Shown: positions 42,083 to 52,061, counted from the first letter of the stretch. The stretch: DNA of 64,000 nucleotides from Microbacterium sp. MM2322 (GCF_964186585.1 NZ_OZ075067.1:2170001-2234000); one strand, 5' to 3'. Numbers and translations: made by a program. Notes: generated by a model from the sequence alone, not told the origin.

Positions 42083-43410
42083 CGGCGCTCACCCCCTCTG
42101 GTCTCCGCGCCGACAGGCACGGGGGCGGGCACGAACTTGACGCGGTCGACGCGGCGACCGTCCATCCGCTGCACGGTGATGGTGCCGTCCTCGATGGTGA
42201 TCTCGTCGCCGACCGCGGGGATGCGCTCGAGCGTGGCCATGATGAAGCCGCCCACGGTGTCGTAGACGTCGCCTTCGGGGACGCGGATGCCGGTGCGATC
42301 GAGCACCTCGTCGGGACGCAGATCGCCCGGGAAGATGATCGAGCCCTTCGCACGCACGACTCCGGCACGGTTGCGGTCGTGCTCGTCGAGCACTTCGCCG
42401 ACGATCTCCTCGACGAGGTCCTCGAGCGTCACGACACCGGCCGTCCCGCCGTACTCGTCGACGACGATCGCCATCTGATAGCCGCGGGAGCGGAGCTCCG
42501 ACATGAGGCCGTCGAGGTGGACGGCTTCCGGTACCCGCAGCGGCTCTTCGGCGATCGCCGCAGCGGGCACGTCGCCCCGCCGCTCGCGCGGCACGGAGAC
42601 GGCCTGCTTGAGATGGACGATGCCGGTGATGTCGTCCATCGACTCGCCGAACACGGGGAACCGGCTGTGGCCGGTGCGACGGGCGAGCTGCACGACATCT
42701 TCGACGCTGTCGTCGGCGGCGACCGCGTGGATGCTCGGACGCGGCGTCATGACGTCGGCCGTCGTGAGGCGCGAGAAGGTGAGCGTCCGATCGAGCAGCG
42801 ACGCGGTGTCCTTCTCGAGGACGCCGGCGCTGGCCGAGCGACGCACGAGGCTCGACAGCTCCTCCGCCGTGCGCGCACCGGACAGCTCCTCTTTGGGCTC
42901 GACGCCCATCGATCGGAGGACCCCGTTGGCGCTGCCGTTGAGGAGCTGGATCGCCGGCCGGAAGACGGTGGTGAACACCGTCTGGAATCCCATGACGAGC
43001 TTGGCGGTCTGACGCGGGATCGCGAGAGCGAAGTTCTTCGGGACGAGCTCACCGATGATCATCGAGAAGATCGTGGCGGTGGCCATCGCGACGACGGTCG
43101 AGATGGGGCGGGATGCCGCTTCCGGCACACCCCATGCCTCGAACACGGGATTCAGCAGGTTCGACAGTGCCGGTTCCATCGTGTAACCGGTGAGGAGGGT
43201 CGTCAGCGTGATGCCGAGCTGCGCGCTCGACAGATGCGTCGACGTGATCCGGAGCGCGTTGATCGTCAGCGACAGCCGGGTCTCACCCGCAGTGCGGCGC
43301 GCTTCGAGGTCCGCACGATCGAGGTTGACGAGGGCGAACTCGCTGGCGACGAACAGACCGGTCCCCACGGTCAGGAGCAGCCCCACGCCCAACATGACGT
43401 AGTCCATCAC
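42079..43410 (-). CDS. CNNM/HlyC-type membrane protein with CBS pair and CorC domain
   Basis: A 443-residue paralogue of the next gene. It has a CNNM (DUF21) domain of about 200 residues ([42 protein letters not shown]), two CBS domains ([20 protein letters not shown] onwards) and a C-terminal CorC_HlyC domain ([34 protein letters not shown]). Such pairs are conserved beside guaB1 in mycobacteria (Rv1841c/Rv1842c). They probably work as a heterodimer in divalent-cation homeostasis. Confidence 0.92.
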   Translation of the reverse strand: MMDYVMLGVGLLLTVGTGLFVASEFALVNLDRADLEARRTAGETRLSLTINALRITSTHLSSAQLGITLTTLLTGYTMEPALSNLLNPVFEAWGVPEAASRPISTVVAMATATIFSMIIGELVPKNFALAIPRQTAKLVMGFQTVFTTVFRPAIQLLNGSANGVLRSMGVEPKEELSGARTAEELSSLVRRSASAGVLEKDTASLLDRTLTFSRLTTADVMTPRPSIHAVAADDSVEDVVQLARRTGHSRFPVFGESMDDITGIVHLKQAVSVPRERRGDVPAAAIAEEPLRVPEAVHLDGLMSELRSRGYQMAIVVDEYGGTAGVVTLEDLVEEIVGEVLDEHDRNRAGVVRAKGSIIFPGDLRPDEVLDRTGIRVPEGDVYDTVGGFIMATLERIPAVGDEITIEDGTITVQRMDGRRVDRVKFVPAPVPVGAETRGGERR

Positions 43411-43510
43411 ACGTCACCCCCGATCAGCGGGGAAAAGGGTCGGTGGGGCGAAGGTCTACTGGGAGGGTCGTCCATTGTGCGCTCGATTCTACGGCACCGC
43501 GGCCGGCGGA

Positions 43511-44965
43511 TCACCAGCTGACCGGCAACGCCTTCCCCTCTTCGTAGCCCGCCGCCGACTGGAAGCCGACAGTGGCGCGCTCGTGGAAGTCGGGCACGGT
43601 CGCCGCCCCCGCGTAGGTGAAGGAGGAGCGGACGCCGGAGGTGATCATGTCGAGGAGATCCTCCACGCTCGGCCGCAGCGGGTCGAGGTAGATCCGCGAC
43701 GACGAGATGCCCTCGGCGAACAGCTCCTTCCGCGCCCGCTCGAACGGGTCGAGGCGGCCGAACCGTCCCTGCACGGCCTTCGTCGACGCCATGCCCCACG
43801 ATTCCTTGAAGACGCGACCCTCCGCATCGACGCGGAGGTCGCCGGGCGCTTCGATCGTGCCGGCGAACCACGACCCGATCATGACGGATGCCGCGCCCGC
43901 CGCCAGGGCGAGCGCGACGTCGCGGGGGTAGCGCACGCCACCGTCCGCCCAGACGTGCGCTCCGGCGGCAGCGGCGGCTTCGGCGGTCTCGAGGACGGCG
44001 GAGAACTGCGGCCGACCGACGGCCGTCATCATGCGCGTCGTGCACATGGCCCCCGGTCCGACGCCGACCTTCAGGATCGTCGCACCGGCGGCGACGAGGT
44101 CGTCGACGCCCTCAGCGGTGACCACGTTGCCGGCGACGATGGGGAGCCCCAGCTTCTCGGCCGCAACAGCGCGGAGGGCGCGGATCATGCTCTCCTGGTG
44201 TCCGTGGGCGGTGTCCACGACGAGCGCGTCGACACCGGCGGCGGCGAGCGCGCGCGCCTTCGCCGCGACGTCGCCGTTGATGCCGACCGCTGCCGCGACG
44301 ATGAGTCGACCGTCGGCGTCGACGGCGGGACGATACAGCGACGAGCGCAGGGCGGTCCGCTGGGAGAGCGTGCCGACGAGGTAGCCGTGCTGAAGAACGG
44401 TGACGATGTCGGCATCCGCTGCGATCAGCAGGTCGAACGCGGCGCGAGCCGAATCGACGTCGTCCGCATCGATGGATGCCGCGCGGCCCCGGACGAGGTC
44501 GCCGAGACGGGCATCGGGAAGCGCCGTCCCGAGTCGTTCGCCGGGAACGACGCCGAGGATGTCGTCCACATGGATCCGACCCGACCCGGGTGCGACGACG
44601 ATGCCATGACCCGCGGACGGCGGCAGCATCGCCGCCGCGTCGGAGACGAGGGTGTCGGGCGAGAGGACGTGCGGCGTGTCCCACCGCACCGGCTGGTCCT
44701 TGACCCATCGGATGCCGGCATCCACGTCCTGCAGCGCCATGTCCTGCGGCAGGACGGCGAGTCCGCCGCGACGGGCGAGCGTCGCCGCCAGGCGGGGGCC
44801 CGTGACCGAGTTCATGTTCGACGCGACGATCGGAATCGTCGCGGTCGTGCCGTCCCCGGGAGAGAGATCCACGTCCAGCCGACTCGCGACGTCCGAACGC
44901 CGAGGGACGAGGAACACATCGGAGTACGTCAGATCGCCTGCGGGCCGCTCACCGGAGAAGTGCAT
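43511..44965 (-). CDS. guaB1: GuaB1 family IMPDH-related protein (GMP reductase type)
   Basis: A 484-residue TIM-barrel enzyme of the IMPDH/GMPR family with an inserted CBS (Bateman) module at about residues 95-215. The opening is LTYSDVFLVPRRSDV. The catalytic loop is GVGPGAMCTTRMMTAVGRPQ with the active-site Cys, and ASNMNSVTGPRLAATLARRGG forms the early barrel. The family is IMP dehydrogenase-related; reported GuaB1 proteins from mycobacteria act as GMP reductases. The CNNM genes follow 100 bases downstream. Confidence 0.9.
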   Translation of the reverse strand: MHFSGERPAGDLTYSDVFLVPRRSDVASRLDVDLSPGDGTTATIPIVASNMNSVTGPRLAATLARRGGLAVLPQDMALQDVDAGIRWVKDQPVRWDTPHVLSPDTLVSDAAAMLPPSAGHGIVVAPGSGRIHVDDILGVVPGERLGTALPDARLGDLVRGRAASIDADDVDSARAAFDLLIAADADIVTVLQHGYLVGTLSQRTALRSSLYRPAVDADGRLIVAAAVGINGDVAAKARALAAAGVDALVVDTAHGHQESMIRALRAVAAEKLGLPIVAGNVVTAEGVDDLVAAGATILKVGVGPGAMCTTRMMTAVGRPQFSAVLETAEAAAAAGAHVWADGGVRYPRDVALALAAGAASVMIGSWFAGTIEAPGDLRVDAEGRVFKESWGMASTKAVQGRFGRLDPFERARKELFAEGISSSRIYLDPLRPSVEDLLDMITSGVRSSFTYAGAATVPDFHERATVGFQSAAGYEEGKALPVSW

Positions 44966-45114
44966 ACCCCCACGCTAAGCGACGGCGAACGCCCCGTGTC
45001 CGGGCCGCGGACGCGGGTCGGACAGGTAACAACCTGGGATACCCTTGACCTCTGTGCGCGGAGCCGCGCGAGCCCCGCACATTCTGAACGTCGACGACGA
45101 AAGCAGGCGGAACC

Positions 45115-48100
45115 GTGTCCAGTCAGGCGACCGGCGTGGGAACTACGAGCGACGGGGAATTCGGAGCCAACGAATGGCTCGTCGCAGAGCTGTACGAGCA
45201 GTACAGCCGCGACAAGAACTCGGTGGACAAGGAGTGGTGGCCGATCCTCGAGGCCTACACCCCCGACGCCCCCTCGGGCGGCACTCCCGCCGAGGCGGCA
45301 GCACCGGCGGCATCCGCCCCTGCAGCCACGACCCCGGCGCCCGCTGCCGATGCGCGCCCCGCCGCGCCCACCGGAGCGCAGCCCGTCGCACGGACGACTG
45401 CTCGCCCCGCTGCTCCGCAGCCGATCCCGGCCGAGGCTCCGAAGGCCGCACCCGCCGGTGAGAAGGCGACTCTCGAGGACACCGTGACCCCGCTCCGCGG
45501 GCTTCCCAAGACCCTCGCCGCGAACATGGACGAGTCGCTCACGGTCCCGACCGCGACGAGCGTCCGCACCATCCCCGCGAAGCTGATGATCGACAACCGC
45601 ATCGTCATCAACAACCACATGTCCCGCACGCGCGGCGGCAAGGTGAGCTTCACCCACATCATCGGCTGGGCGCTGATCCAGGCCCTCAAGGCCTTCCCGA
45701 CGCAGAACGTCTACTACACCGAGGTCGACGGCAAGGCGTCCGTGGTCTCCCCGGCGCACATCAACCTCGGGATCGCGATCGACCTGCCCAAGCCCGACGG
45801 CACTCGGGCGCTCATGGTCCCGAGCATCAAGCAGGCCGAGACGCTCACGTTCGGTGAGTACCTGCTGGCCTACGAGGACCTTGTTCAGCGTGCGCGCAAG
45901 AACAAGCTGACCGCCGCGGACTTCCAGGGCACGACCGTCTCCCTCACGAATCCCGGCGGCATCGGCACGGTGCACTCCGTCCCGCGTCTCATGAAGGGCC
46001 AGGGCTGCATCATCGGCGCCGGCGCCCTCGACTACCCCGCCGAGTTCCAAGGCGCGAGCGAGAAGACGCTGGGCGAGCTGGGCATCGGCAAGACGATCAC
46101 GCTGACCAGCACGTATGACCACCGCGTCATCCAGGGTGCCGGCTCGGGCGAGTTCCTGAAGATCGTGCACCAGTTGCTGATCGGCCAGGACGGCTTCTAC
46201 GACGACATCTTCGCGGCCCTCCGCATCCCGTACTCGCCCATCCGCTGGTCGAGCGACATCAAGGTCGACATCGCCGAACGCGTCGACAAGACGGCGCGCG
46301 TGCAGGAGCTCATCAACTCGTACCGCGTCCGCGGTCACATGATGGCCGACATCGATCCCCTCGAGTACGTGCAGCGCACGCACCCCGACCTCGAGATCGA
46401 GAACCACGGCCTCACCTTCTGGGACCTCGACCGCGAGTTCGTCACGAACGGCTTCGGCGGCAAGCGCACGATGAAGCTCCGCGACATCCTGGGCATCCTC
46501 CGCGACTCGTACTGCCGCACCGTCGGCGTCGAGTACATGCACATCCAGGACCCGTCGCAGCGCAAGTGGTTCCAGGACAACCTCGAAATCAAGTACCAGA
46601 AGCCGGGTCATGACGAGCAGCTCCGCGTCCTCGGCAAGCTGAACGAGGCCGAGGCGTTCGAGACCTTCCTGCAGACGAAGTTCGTCGGGCAGAAGCGCTT
46701 CAGCCTCGAGGGCGGCGAGTCCCTCGTCCCGCTCCTCGACCAGATCCTGCAGGGCGCCGCGACGGAGGGCCTCGACGGGGCCGCGATCGCCATGGCGCAC
46801 CGCGGGCGCCTCAACGTCCTCACCAACGTCGCCGGCAAGACCTACAGCCAGCTCTTCCGCGAGTTCGAAGGGTCGGTGGCGGTCGGCTCCAAGAGCGGCT
46901 CGGGCGACGTCAAGTACCACCTCGGCACGCAGGGCACCTTCGTCGCCGACGGCGGCGAAGAGCTCCCCGTCTACCTGGCGGCGAACCCGTCGCACCTCGA
47001 GACCGTCGACGGCGTCCTCGAGGGGATCGTCCGCGCCAAGCAGGATCGCCTCCCCATCGGGTCGTTCTCCTGGCTGCCGATCCTCGTCCACGGCGACGCG
47101 GCCTTCGCGGGCCAGGGCGTCGTGATGGAGACCCTGCAGATGTCCCGCCTGCGCGGCTACCGCACCGGCGGCACCGTGCACGTGGTCGTCAACAACCAGG
47201 TGGGCTTCACGACCCTCCCTCTTGATGCCCGCACGTCGATCTACGCGACCGACGTCGCCAAGACGATCCAGGCGCCGATCTTCCACGTGAACGGCGACGA
47301 CCCCGAAGCCGTCGTCCACGTCGCGGAACTCGCCTTCCGGTACCGCCAGAAGTTCAACCGCGACGTCGTCATCGATCTCGTCTGCTACCGCCGTCGTGGC
47401 CACAACGAGGGCGACGACCCCTCGATGACGCAGCCGCTCATGACGAACCTCATCGAGGCGAAGCGTTCGGTCCGCAAGCTCTACACCGAGGCGCTCGTCG
47501 GTCGCGGCGACATCACCGAGGAGGAGTACGACAAGGCGAAGCAGGACTTCCAGAACCGCCTCGAGATCGCCTTCGCCGAGATCCACGCCGCCCAGACCGG
47601 CACGTCTCCCGTCGTCTCCTCGGACGGCCCCGCGGAACCCGCGGTCGGCGAGCCCGACTCCACGGGCGTCGACCGTGACGTCATCGAGCGCATCGGCGAC
47701 GCCTTCGTGAACAAGCCCGAGGGCTTCACGGTGCACACGAAGCTGCAGCAGCTGCTCGACAAGCGCTACGACATGAGCCGCAACGGCAAGATCGACTGGG
47801 GCTTCGGCGAGCTGCTGGCCTTCGGCTCACTCCTCGCCGAGGGATCGAACGTCCGGCTGGCGGGACAGGACGTCCGCCGCGGCACGTTCGTGACGCGCCA
47901 CTCCGTCATGCACGACCGAGCGAACGGCCAGGAGTGGCTGCCGCTGGCGAATCTGAGTGACAATCAGGGCCGGTTCTACGTGTACGACTCGCTCCTGAGC
48001 GAGTACGCCGCGATGGCCTTCGAGTACGGCTACTCCGTCGAGCGCGCCGACACGCTGACGCTCTGGGAGGCGCAGTTCGGCGATTTCGCCAACGGCGCGC

Positions 48101-48813
48101 AGTCCGTCATCGACGAGTTCATCTCCTCCGCCGAGCAGAAGTGGGGCCAGCAGTCCGGCGTCGTGCTCCTGCTCCCCCACGGCTACGAGGGGCAGGGACC
48201 TGACCACTCGTCTGCCCGCATCGAGCGCTACCTGCAGATGTGCGCACAGGACAACATGACGGTCGCGCGTCCCTCGACGCCCGCGTCGTACTTCCACCTC
48301 CTGCGTCGCCAGGCGTATGCGCGCCCGCGCCGTCCGCTCATCGTCTTCACCCCGAAGGCGATGCTGCGACTGCGGAACGCGACCAGCCCCGTCGAGGACT
48401 TCCTCGAGAGCCGCTTCGAGCCCGTGATCGACGACGACCGTTCGCTCGACCGCGGCGCGGTCACGCGCGTACTGCTTCACGCCGGCAAGATCCACTGGGA
48501 TCTCGTCGCGGAGCTCGAGAAGAACCCGAACGAGAAGGTCGCCCTGGTCCGCCTGGAGCAGTACTACCCGGCCCCGATCGACCAGCTGAACGCGATCCTC
48601 GACAGCTACCCGAACGCGGAGCTGTATTGGGTTCAGGAAGAGCCTGCGAACCAGGGCGCCTGGCCGTTCATCTCCCTCGAGGTCGCGAAAGACCTCAAGG
48701 GTCGGGCGATCGAGCGGATCTCCCGGGCGTCGGCCGCATCCACCGCCACCGGCTCGCCGAAGGTCCACGCCCGCCAGCACGCCGAGATCATGGAGCAGGC
48801 GCTCAGCGTCTGA
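45115..48813 (+). CDS. kgd: Multifunctional 2-oxoglutarate decarboxylase/dehydrogenase (KGD)
   Basis: A 1232-residue actinobacterial enzyme that fuses an E2-like succinyltransferase domain to the thiamine-diphosphate E1o domain of 2-oxoglutarate dehydrogenase. Residues 15-47 form the N-terminal helix (NEWLVAELYEQYSRDKNSVD). An Ala/Pro linker runs to about 118. The E2-like domain at about 120-360 has the catalytic DHRVIQGAG with His336. The E1 part shows HRGRLNVLTNVAGK, HLGTQGTFV and the ThDP motif GDAAFAGQGVVMETLQMS. The start is GTG at 45115. It has no lipoyl domain, as is usual for this family. Confidence 0.96.
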   Translation: MSSQATGVGTTSDGEFGANEWLVAELYEQYSRDKNSVDKEWWPILEAYTPDAPSGGTPAEAAAPAASAPAATTPAPAADARPAAPTGAQPVARTTARPAAPQPIPAEAPKAAPAGEKATLEDTVTPLRGLPKTLAANMDESLTVPTATSVRTIPAKLMIDNRIVINNHMSRTRGGKVSFTHIIGWALIQALKAFPTQNVYYTEVDGKASVVSPAHINLGIAIDLPKPDGTRALMVPSIKQAETLTFGEYLLAYEDLVQRARKNKLTAADFQGTTVSLTNPGGIGTVHSVPRLMKGQGCIIGAGALDYPAEFQGASEKTLGELGIGKTITLTSTYDHRVIQGAGSGEFLKIVHQLLIGQDGFYDDIFAALRIPYSPIRWSSDIKVDIAERVDKTARVQELINSYRVRGHMMADIDPLEYVQRTHPDLEIENHGLTFWDLDREFVTNGFGGKRTMKLRDILGILRDSYCRTVGVEYMHIQDPSQRKWFQDNLEIKYQKPGHDEQLRVLGKLNEAEAFETFLQTKFVGQKRFSLEGGESLVPLLDQILQGAATEGLDGAAIAMAHRGRLNVLTNVAGKTYSQLFREFEGSVAVGSKSGSGDVKYHLGTQGTFVADGGEELPVYLAANPSHLETVDGVLEGIVRAKQDRLPIGSFSWLPILVHGDAAFAGQGVVMETLQMSRLRGYRTGGTVHVVVNNQVGFTTLPLDARTSIYATDVAKTIQAPIFHVNGDDPEAVVHVAELAFRYRQKFNRDVVIDLVCYRRRGHNEGDDPSMTQPLMTNLIEAKRSVRKLYTEALVGRGDITEEEYDKAKQDFQNRLEIAFAEIHAAQTGTSPVVSSDGPAEPAVGEPDSTGVDRDVIERIGDAFVNKPEGFTVHTKLQQLLDKRYDMSRNGKIDWGFGELLAFGSLLAEGSNVRLAGQDVRRGTFVTRHSVMHDRANGQEWLPLANLSDNQGRFYVYDSLLSEYAAMAFEYGYSVERADTLTLWEAQFGDFANGAQSVIDEFISSAEQKWGQQSGVVLLLPHGYEGQGPDHSSARIERYLQMCAQDNMTVARPSTPASYFHLLRRQAYARPRRPLIVFTPKAMLRLRNATSPVEDFLESRFEPVIDDDRSLDRGAVTRVLLHAGKIHWDLVAELEKNPNEKVALVRLEQYYPAPIDQLNAILDSYPNAELYWVQEEPANQGAWPFISLEVAKDLKGRAIERISRASAASTATGSPKVHARQHAEIMEQALSV

Positions 48814-48823
48814 TCGACCCCCA

Positions 48824-48865
48824 CACGCAGAAGAGGCCCCGCTCCGGCGGGGCCTCTTCTGCGTG
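48824..48865. terminator. Strong bidirectional terminator between kgd and rsrA
   Basis: ACGCAGAAGAGGCCCCGC pairs perfectly with GCGGGGCCTCTTCTGCGT (18 bp, 4-base loop), with one more C-G pair outside. It lies 11 bases past the kgd stop and 20 bases from the convergent rsrA stop. The AAGA and TCTT stretches within the stem give short U-runs on both strands. Confidence 0.93.
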
Positions 48866-48884
48866 GAACGCTCGCCAGCAGCGG

Positions 48885-49130
48885 TCAGTGGTGGGTGGCC
48901 TGCTCCGCCCGGAGGCGCGCGAGCACCTGGTCGCGCAGATCCTCGGGAGCCGCTTCCTTGCAGGCACGGGCGACCACTGCTGTGAGCGTCGTGGCGACGA
49001 GGGCTTCGTCCCGGCACTCGGAGCAGTTCTCCAAATGCTCGGTGATGTCCGCATGACGGGTGTTGCAGACCTCGTTGCGCAGGTACTCTTCGAGGTCCTT
49101 TTGGGCCTTGTCACAACCGCAGTCGGTCAT
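48885..49130 (-). CDS. rsrA: Anti-sigma factor RsrA/RshA (zinc, redox-sensing)
   Basis: An 81-residue ZAS-family anti-sigma factor. The core HxxxCxxC motif is HLENCSEC with His32, Cys36 and Cys39, and Cys4, Cys6 and Cys22 lie N-terminal. It binds SigR in the reduced state and releases it when disulfides form. It overlaps the sigR stop by ATGA and is cotranscribed with it. Gene order and sequence match RsrA of Streptomyces and RshA of Mycobacterium. Confidence 0.95.
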   Translation of the reverse strand: MTDCGCDKAQKDLEEYLRNEVCNTRHADITEHLENCSECRDEALVATTLTAVVARACKEAAPEDLRDQVLARLRAEQATHH

Positions 49131-49780
49131 TTCGCACTCCTTGTGGCGGGCACATCGATGCCGCGCTCTTTCGCATAGTCGGACAGCAGGTCGCGGAGCT
49201 GTCGTCTGCCTCGATGCAGACGGCTCATGACCGTGCCGATGGGGGTTTTCATAATGTCCGCGATCTCCTGATACGCGAACCCTTCGACGTCCGCGAGGTA
49301 CACGGCCAGTCGGAAGTCTTCGGGAAGGGACTGCAGCGCATCCTTGACGACGGATGCCGGCATGTGGTCGATCGCTTCCGCCTCGGCCGACCGCGCCGAT
49401 GACGCGGTGGTCGATTCCGCGCCGCCGAGCTGCCAGTCCTCGAGGTCGTCGATGGTTCCCTGGTACGGCTCACGCTGCTTCTTGCGGTACGTGTTGATGT
49501 AGGTGTTCGTCAGGATGCGGTAGAGCCACGCCTTGAGATTGGTGCCCTGCGTGAAGGACGCCCAGGCGGCGAACGCCTTGACGAATGTCTCCTGCACCAG
49601 GTCCGACGCATCGGCGGGGTTGCGGGTCATCCGCATCGCCGCCGCGTAAAGCTGGTCCATGAAGGGGAGCGCCTGCTCCTCGAACTGGGTACGCGGGTCT
49701 TCGACCGCTTGATCGCTCATCGCCCGCAAGTCTACGTCTGCCCATTCGGCGAGCTCGGGGGCATCCAAAGTTGCGATCAT
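49127..49780 (-). CDS. sigR: RNA polymerase sigma factor SigR/SigH (ECF family)
   Basis: A 217-residue ECF sigma factor for thiol-oxidative stress. Region 2 reads [20 protein letters not shown] with [14 protein letters not shown], and region 4 reads [20 protein letters not shown] with [20 protein letters not shown]. The ATG at 49780 ([17 protein letters not shown]) has a strong GGAGAGGAG upstream. Other in-frame starts are ATG at 49720 (MSDQAVEDP) and ATG at 49816 ([12 protein letters not shown]). Its own SigR-type promoter lies at 49824-49850, so it is autoregulated. rsrA follows with an ATGA overlap. Confidence 0.96.
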   Translation of the reverse strand: MIATLDAPELAEWADVDLRAMSDQAVEDPRTQFEEQALPFMDQLYAAAMRMTRNPADASDLVQETFVKAFAAWASFTQGTNLKAWLYRILTNTYINTYRKKQREPYQGTIDDLEDWQLGGAESTTASSARSAEAEAIDHMPASVVKDALQSLPEDFRLAVYLADVEGFAYQEIADIMKTPIGTVMSRLHRGRRQLRDLLSDYAKERGIDVPATRSAK

Positions 49781-49823
49781 CGCGCTCCTCTCCCCTGGCC
49801 TGCACGCTGTCGACATGAGGTCC

Positions 49824-49850
49824 AACGAGGCCGGGGCTGGGGCTATTCCC
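49824..49850 (-). promoter_or_regulatory. SigR-type promoter for sigR-rsrA
   Basis: On the minus strand, GGGAAT (49850-49845) and GTT (49826-49824) are separated by exactly 18 bases. This is the published SigR consensus GGGAAT-N18-GTT. It lies in the gap between the histidine-kinase stop (49872) and the sigR start (49780). It gives positive feedback once RsrA is oxidised. Confidence 0.88.
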
Positions 49851-49871
49851 AGCTTTCTCCCGCAGGTCGCC

Positions 49872-50756
49872 TCACGCGCTGCCGACCGGGAGGTCGATGC
49901 TGACTCTCGTCCCCCGCCCCTCGTGCGAATCGACCGACACCGTGCCCCCGTGACGTTCGACGATCGTGCGGACGAGGGCGAGCCCCAGGCCGCTGCCGGG
50001 CCGGTCGCGCGCATTGGCACCGCGGGCGAGTTCGTCGAGCACGGAAGCCACGTCGGCCGCCGGGATGCCGCGACCCGTGTCGGCCACCTCGATCACGACG
50101 CGTCCTGCGCGCTCGATGCCGCGGACCTCGATGGCGTCGCCCGGCTCGGAGTACTTCACCGCGTTGGAGACGACGTTGTGGACCGCGGTGAAGAGGAGAT
50201 CCGGATCCCCCGTCACCGCGGGCAGCGGCCAGGGCGCGGAAGGGACGGTGACGCGTATGTCGCGCCCCTGCGCCTCGCCGATCGTCGCGGCCACGTCGGC
50301 GATGACGTCGCTCGGATCTACGGCGACGCGCTCCATGGGCGCGGTCTGCAGTTCGCCGAGCTTGCGAAGATCGCCGACGAGGCGCGCCATGCGGGTCGTC
50401 TGCGCGTCGATGGCCGCCAGCTGGGGCGTCGCCGCGTCGCTGACGGCGACGGCGGCGCGGATCGCCGTGATGGGGTTCTTCAGCTCGTGGTCGAGCCGGT
50501 CGAGGAACCGACGGTGCTCGGCGGCGGCCGCGCGCGTCGCCTGCTCACGCGCGCGCGTTGCGGACCGTTGAAGGTGGGCCCGCCACGCGAGGATCACTGC
50601 CGTGGTGGTGGCGGTGAGCACGGCGCCGACGAGGATGACGGTCCCGAGCGGTGTCGACACCACGACCGTCCGACGATCCAGCGCGAACGCGACGATCGCC
50701 ATGATCAGCAGCACCGCCGTCGGCAGCGCGGCCGCGACGACTCGACGCCGACTCAC
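49872..50756 (-). CDS. Two-component sensor histidine kinase
   Basis: A 294-residue membrane kinase. Two helices lie at about residues 8-26 and 38-58, and only about a dozen residues fall between them, so there is almost no external sensing loop. The H-box is [17 protein letters not shown], the N-box is [15 protein letters not shown], and G1/G2 are VADTGRGIP and [18 protein letters not shown]. It overlaps the response-regulator gene by ATGA. The DUF3060 lipoprotein upstream may be its sensor partner. Confidence 0.92.
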   Translation of the reverse strand: MSRRRVVAAALPTAVLLIMAIVAFALDRRTVVVSTPLGTVILVGAVLTATTTAVILAWRAHLQRSATRAREQATRAAAAEHRRFLDRLDHELKNPITAIRAAVAVSDAATPQLAAIDAQTTRMARLVGDLRKLGELQTAPMERVAVDPSDVIADVAATIGEAQGRDIRVTVPSAPWPLPAVTGDPDLLFTAVHNVVSNAVKYSEPGDAIEVRGIERAGRVVIEVADTGRGIPAADVASVLDELARGANARDRPGSGLGLALVRTIVERHGGTVSVDSHEGRGTRVSIDLPVGSA

Positions 50757-51472
50757 GCTCGACGCACCGATCGGGTGAAGCGGTAACCGACCCCGGGGAC
50801 GGTCTCGATGTAGGTGGGTGAGGATGCGTCATCCCCCAGCGCGGAGCGCAGTTCCGCGACACGATTGTCGACCGCGCGCGTGTGGGCGGCGAAGTCGAAT
50901 CCCCACACGACGCTGAGAAGGCGCTCCCGTGCGTGCGCCTCGCCGGGCCGCGTCATGAGGAACTCGAGCAGCTGGAACGCCTTCGGCGTGAGCGAGATCT
51001 CCGCGCCCTCCCGCCAGACGCGGCGAGCGGGTCGGTCGAGCCGCAACCCGTCCGCTTCGACGATCTCCGACGACACGAGTCCGCCGGCGCCTGCCGCCAC
51101 GCGCCGCAGGACTGCTCTCGTCCGAGAGACGAGTTCCTGCGGATCGAACGGCTTGTTCAAGTAGTCGTCGGCACCCTCGTCGAGTGCCGCCGACCGCTCC
51201 CCCGACTCACCGACATGAGTGAGCAGGATGACGGGTGTCGCATCACCGGCGCGGCGCAGGCGCCGGAGCAACTCGCGCCCGTCGACCACCGGCATGACGA
51301 CGTCGCTCACGACGATGTCGGGATGCCGGGACTCGATGACCCGCAACGCCTCCGCTCCATCGGCGGCGACGTCGACGACGAAGCCGCTGCGGCTCAGGAA
51401 CGGAGCGAGGCTCTCGGTGATCGACTGCTCGTCGTCGACGAGGAGCAGTCGGGGTGCCGCATCGGAGGACAT
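50753..51472 (-). CDS. OmpR/PhoB-family response regulator
   Basis: A 239-residue response regulator. The receiver domain has LLLVDDEQS with the acidic pair, the phospho-acceptor Asp in DIVVSDVVMPVVDG, and Lys in YLNKPFDPQEL. A winged-helix DNA-binding domain follows (EISLTPKAFQLLEFLMTRPG, HTRAVDNRVAELRSALG). It is coupled to its kinase and lies 16 bases after the DUF3060 lipoprotein gene. Its targets are unknown. Confidence 0.94.
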   Translation of the reverse strand: MSSDAAPRLLLVDDEQSITESLAPFLSRSGFVVDVAADGAEALRVIESRHPDIVVSDVVMPVVDGRELLRRLRRAGDATPVILLTHVGESGERSAALDEGADDYLNKPFDPQELVSRTRAVLRRVAAGAGGLVSSEIVEADGLRLDRPARRVWREGAEISLTPKAFQLLEFLMTRPGEAHARERLLSVVWGFDFAAHTRAVDNRVAELRSALGDDASSPTYIETVPGVGYRFTRSVRRA

Positions 51473-51488
51473 ATCCGGATCGTAGCGA

Positions 51489-52061
51489 TCAGGAGAGAGG
51501 CGTCGTCACGTTCGCGGTACCGGCATAGTCGATCGTCGGCGTGCCACTCTCCCAGCCCACGAGGTTGATGTCGGCGTTCTTGTCGAACACGATCTTCTCC
51601 GCCGACGCCACGACGACGTTCTCCGCATCGCCGTTGATCGTGAGCAGGCCGACGTCAGGGAGCAGAACGACGCCCGCACTCGCGAGGATCGTCACCTCCG
51701 TGCAGTCGCCCGTGAACTCGACGATCATTCCGTCGAGGTCGCGCCCCACGGTGGCGGACCCATCGGTGCAGGTGAGGTTCTGGGTCACCAGTTCTCGCAG
51801 GCGCGCGCGGTCGAGCTTCGCCCGCACCTCGGGGTCGACCACCGCGCTCGACTCGGTCACCGGGGCGGGCGATACGTCCGGGCCGGTCGATGCACCGGGC
51901 GCCGCGCTCGACGCCGACGGCACGGGAGACGACGGCACGGGAGACGATGCGCGGGCGGCGGGATCGGTGACGGCCACCGTGCACCCCGCGAGAAGAAGCG
52001 GAGCGACGAGGGCGGCTCCGAGGAGCGCCGACCGGATGCTGGTGCGAGTGATCTGTTCCAT
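51489..52061 (-). CDS. DUF3060 lipoprotein
   Basis: A 190-residue lipoprotein of unknown function. The signal peptide has lipobox LLLAGC with Cys near residue 27. A Ser/Pro/Ala-rich linker is followed by a C-terminal beta-rich DUF3060 domain (about 95-190: LTCTDGSATVGRDLDGMIVEF, then repeated VVLLPDVGLLTINGDAENVVVA-like strands). It is probably displayed on the cell surface. The response-regulator gene follows after 16 bases, so the three genes are likely one operon. An upstream GTG at 52070 is an alternative start. Confidence 0.87.
   Translation of the reverse strand: MEQITRTSIRSALLGAALVAPLLLAGCTVAVTDPAARASSPVPSSPVPSASSAAPGASTGPDVSPAPVTESSAVVDPEVRAKLDRARLRELVTQNLTCTDGSATVGRDLDGMIVEFTGDCTEVTILASAGVVLLPDVGLLTINGDAENVVVASAEKIVFDKNADINLVGWESGTPTIDYAGTANVTTPLS

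Noticed and set aside
44929..47736. 935-residue minus-strand reading frame opposite kgd
   Set aside because: Antisense to a clearly identified enzyme with conserved motifs; no start signal and biased composition.
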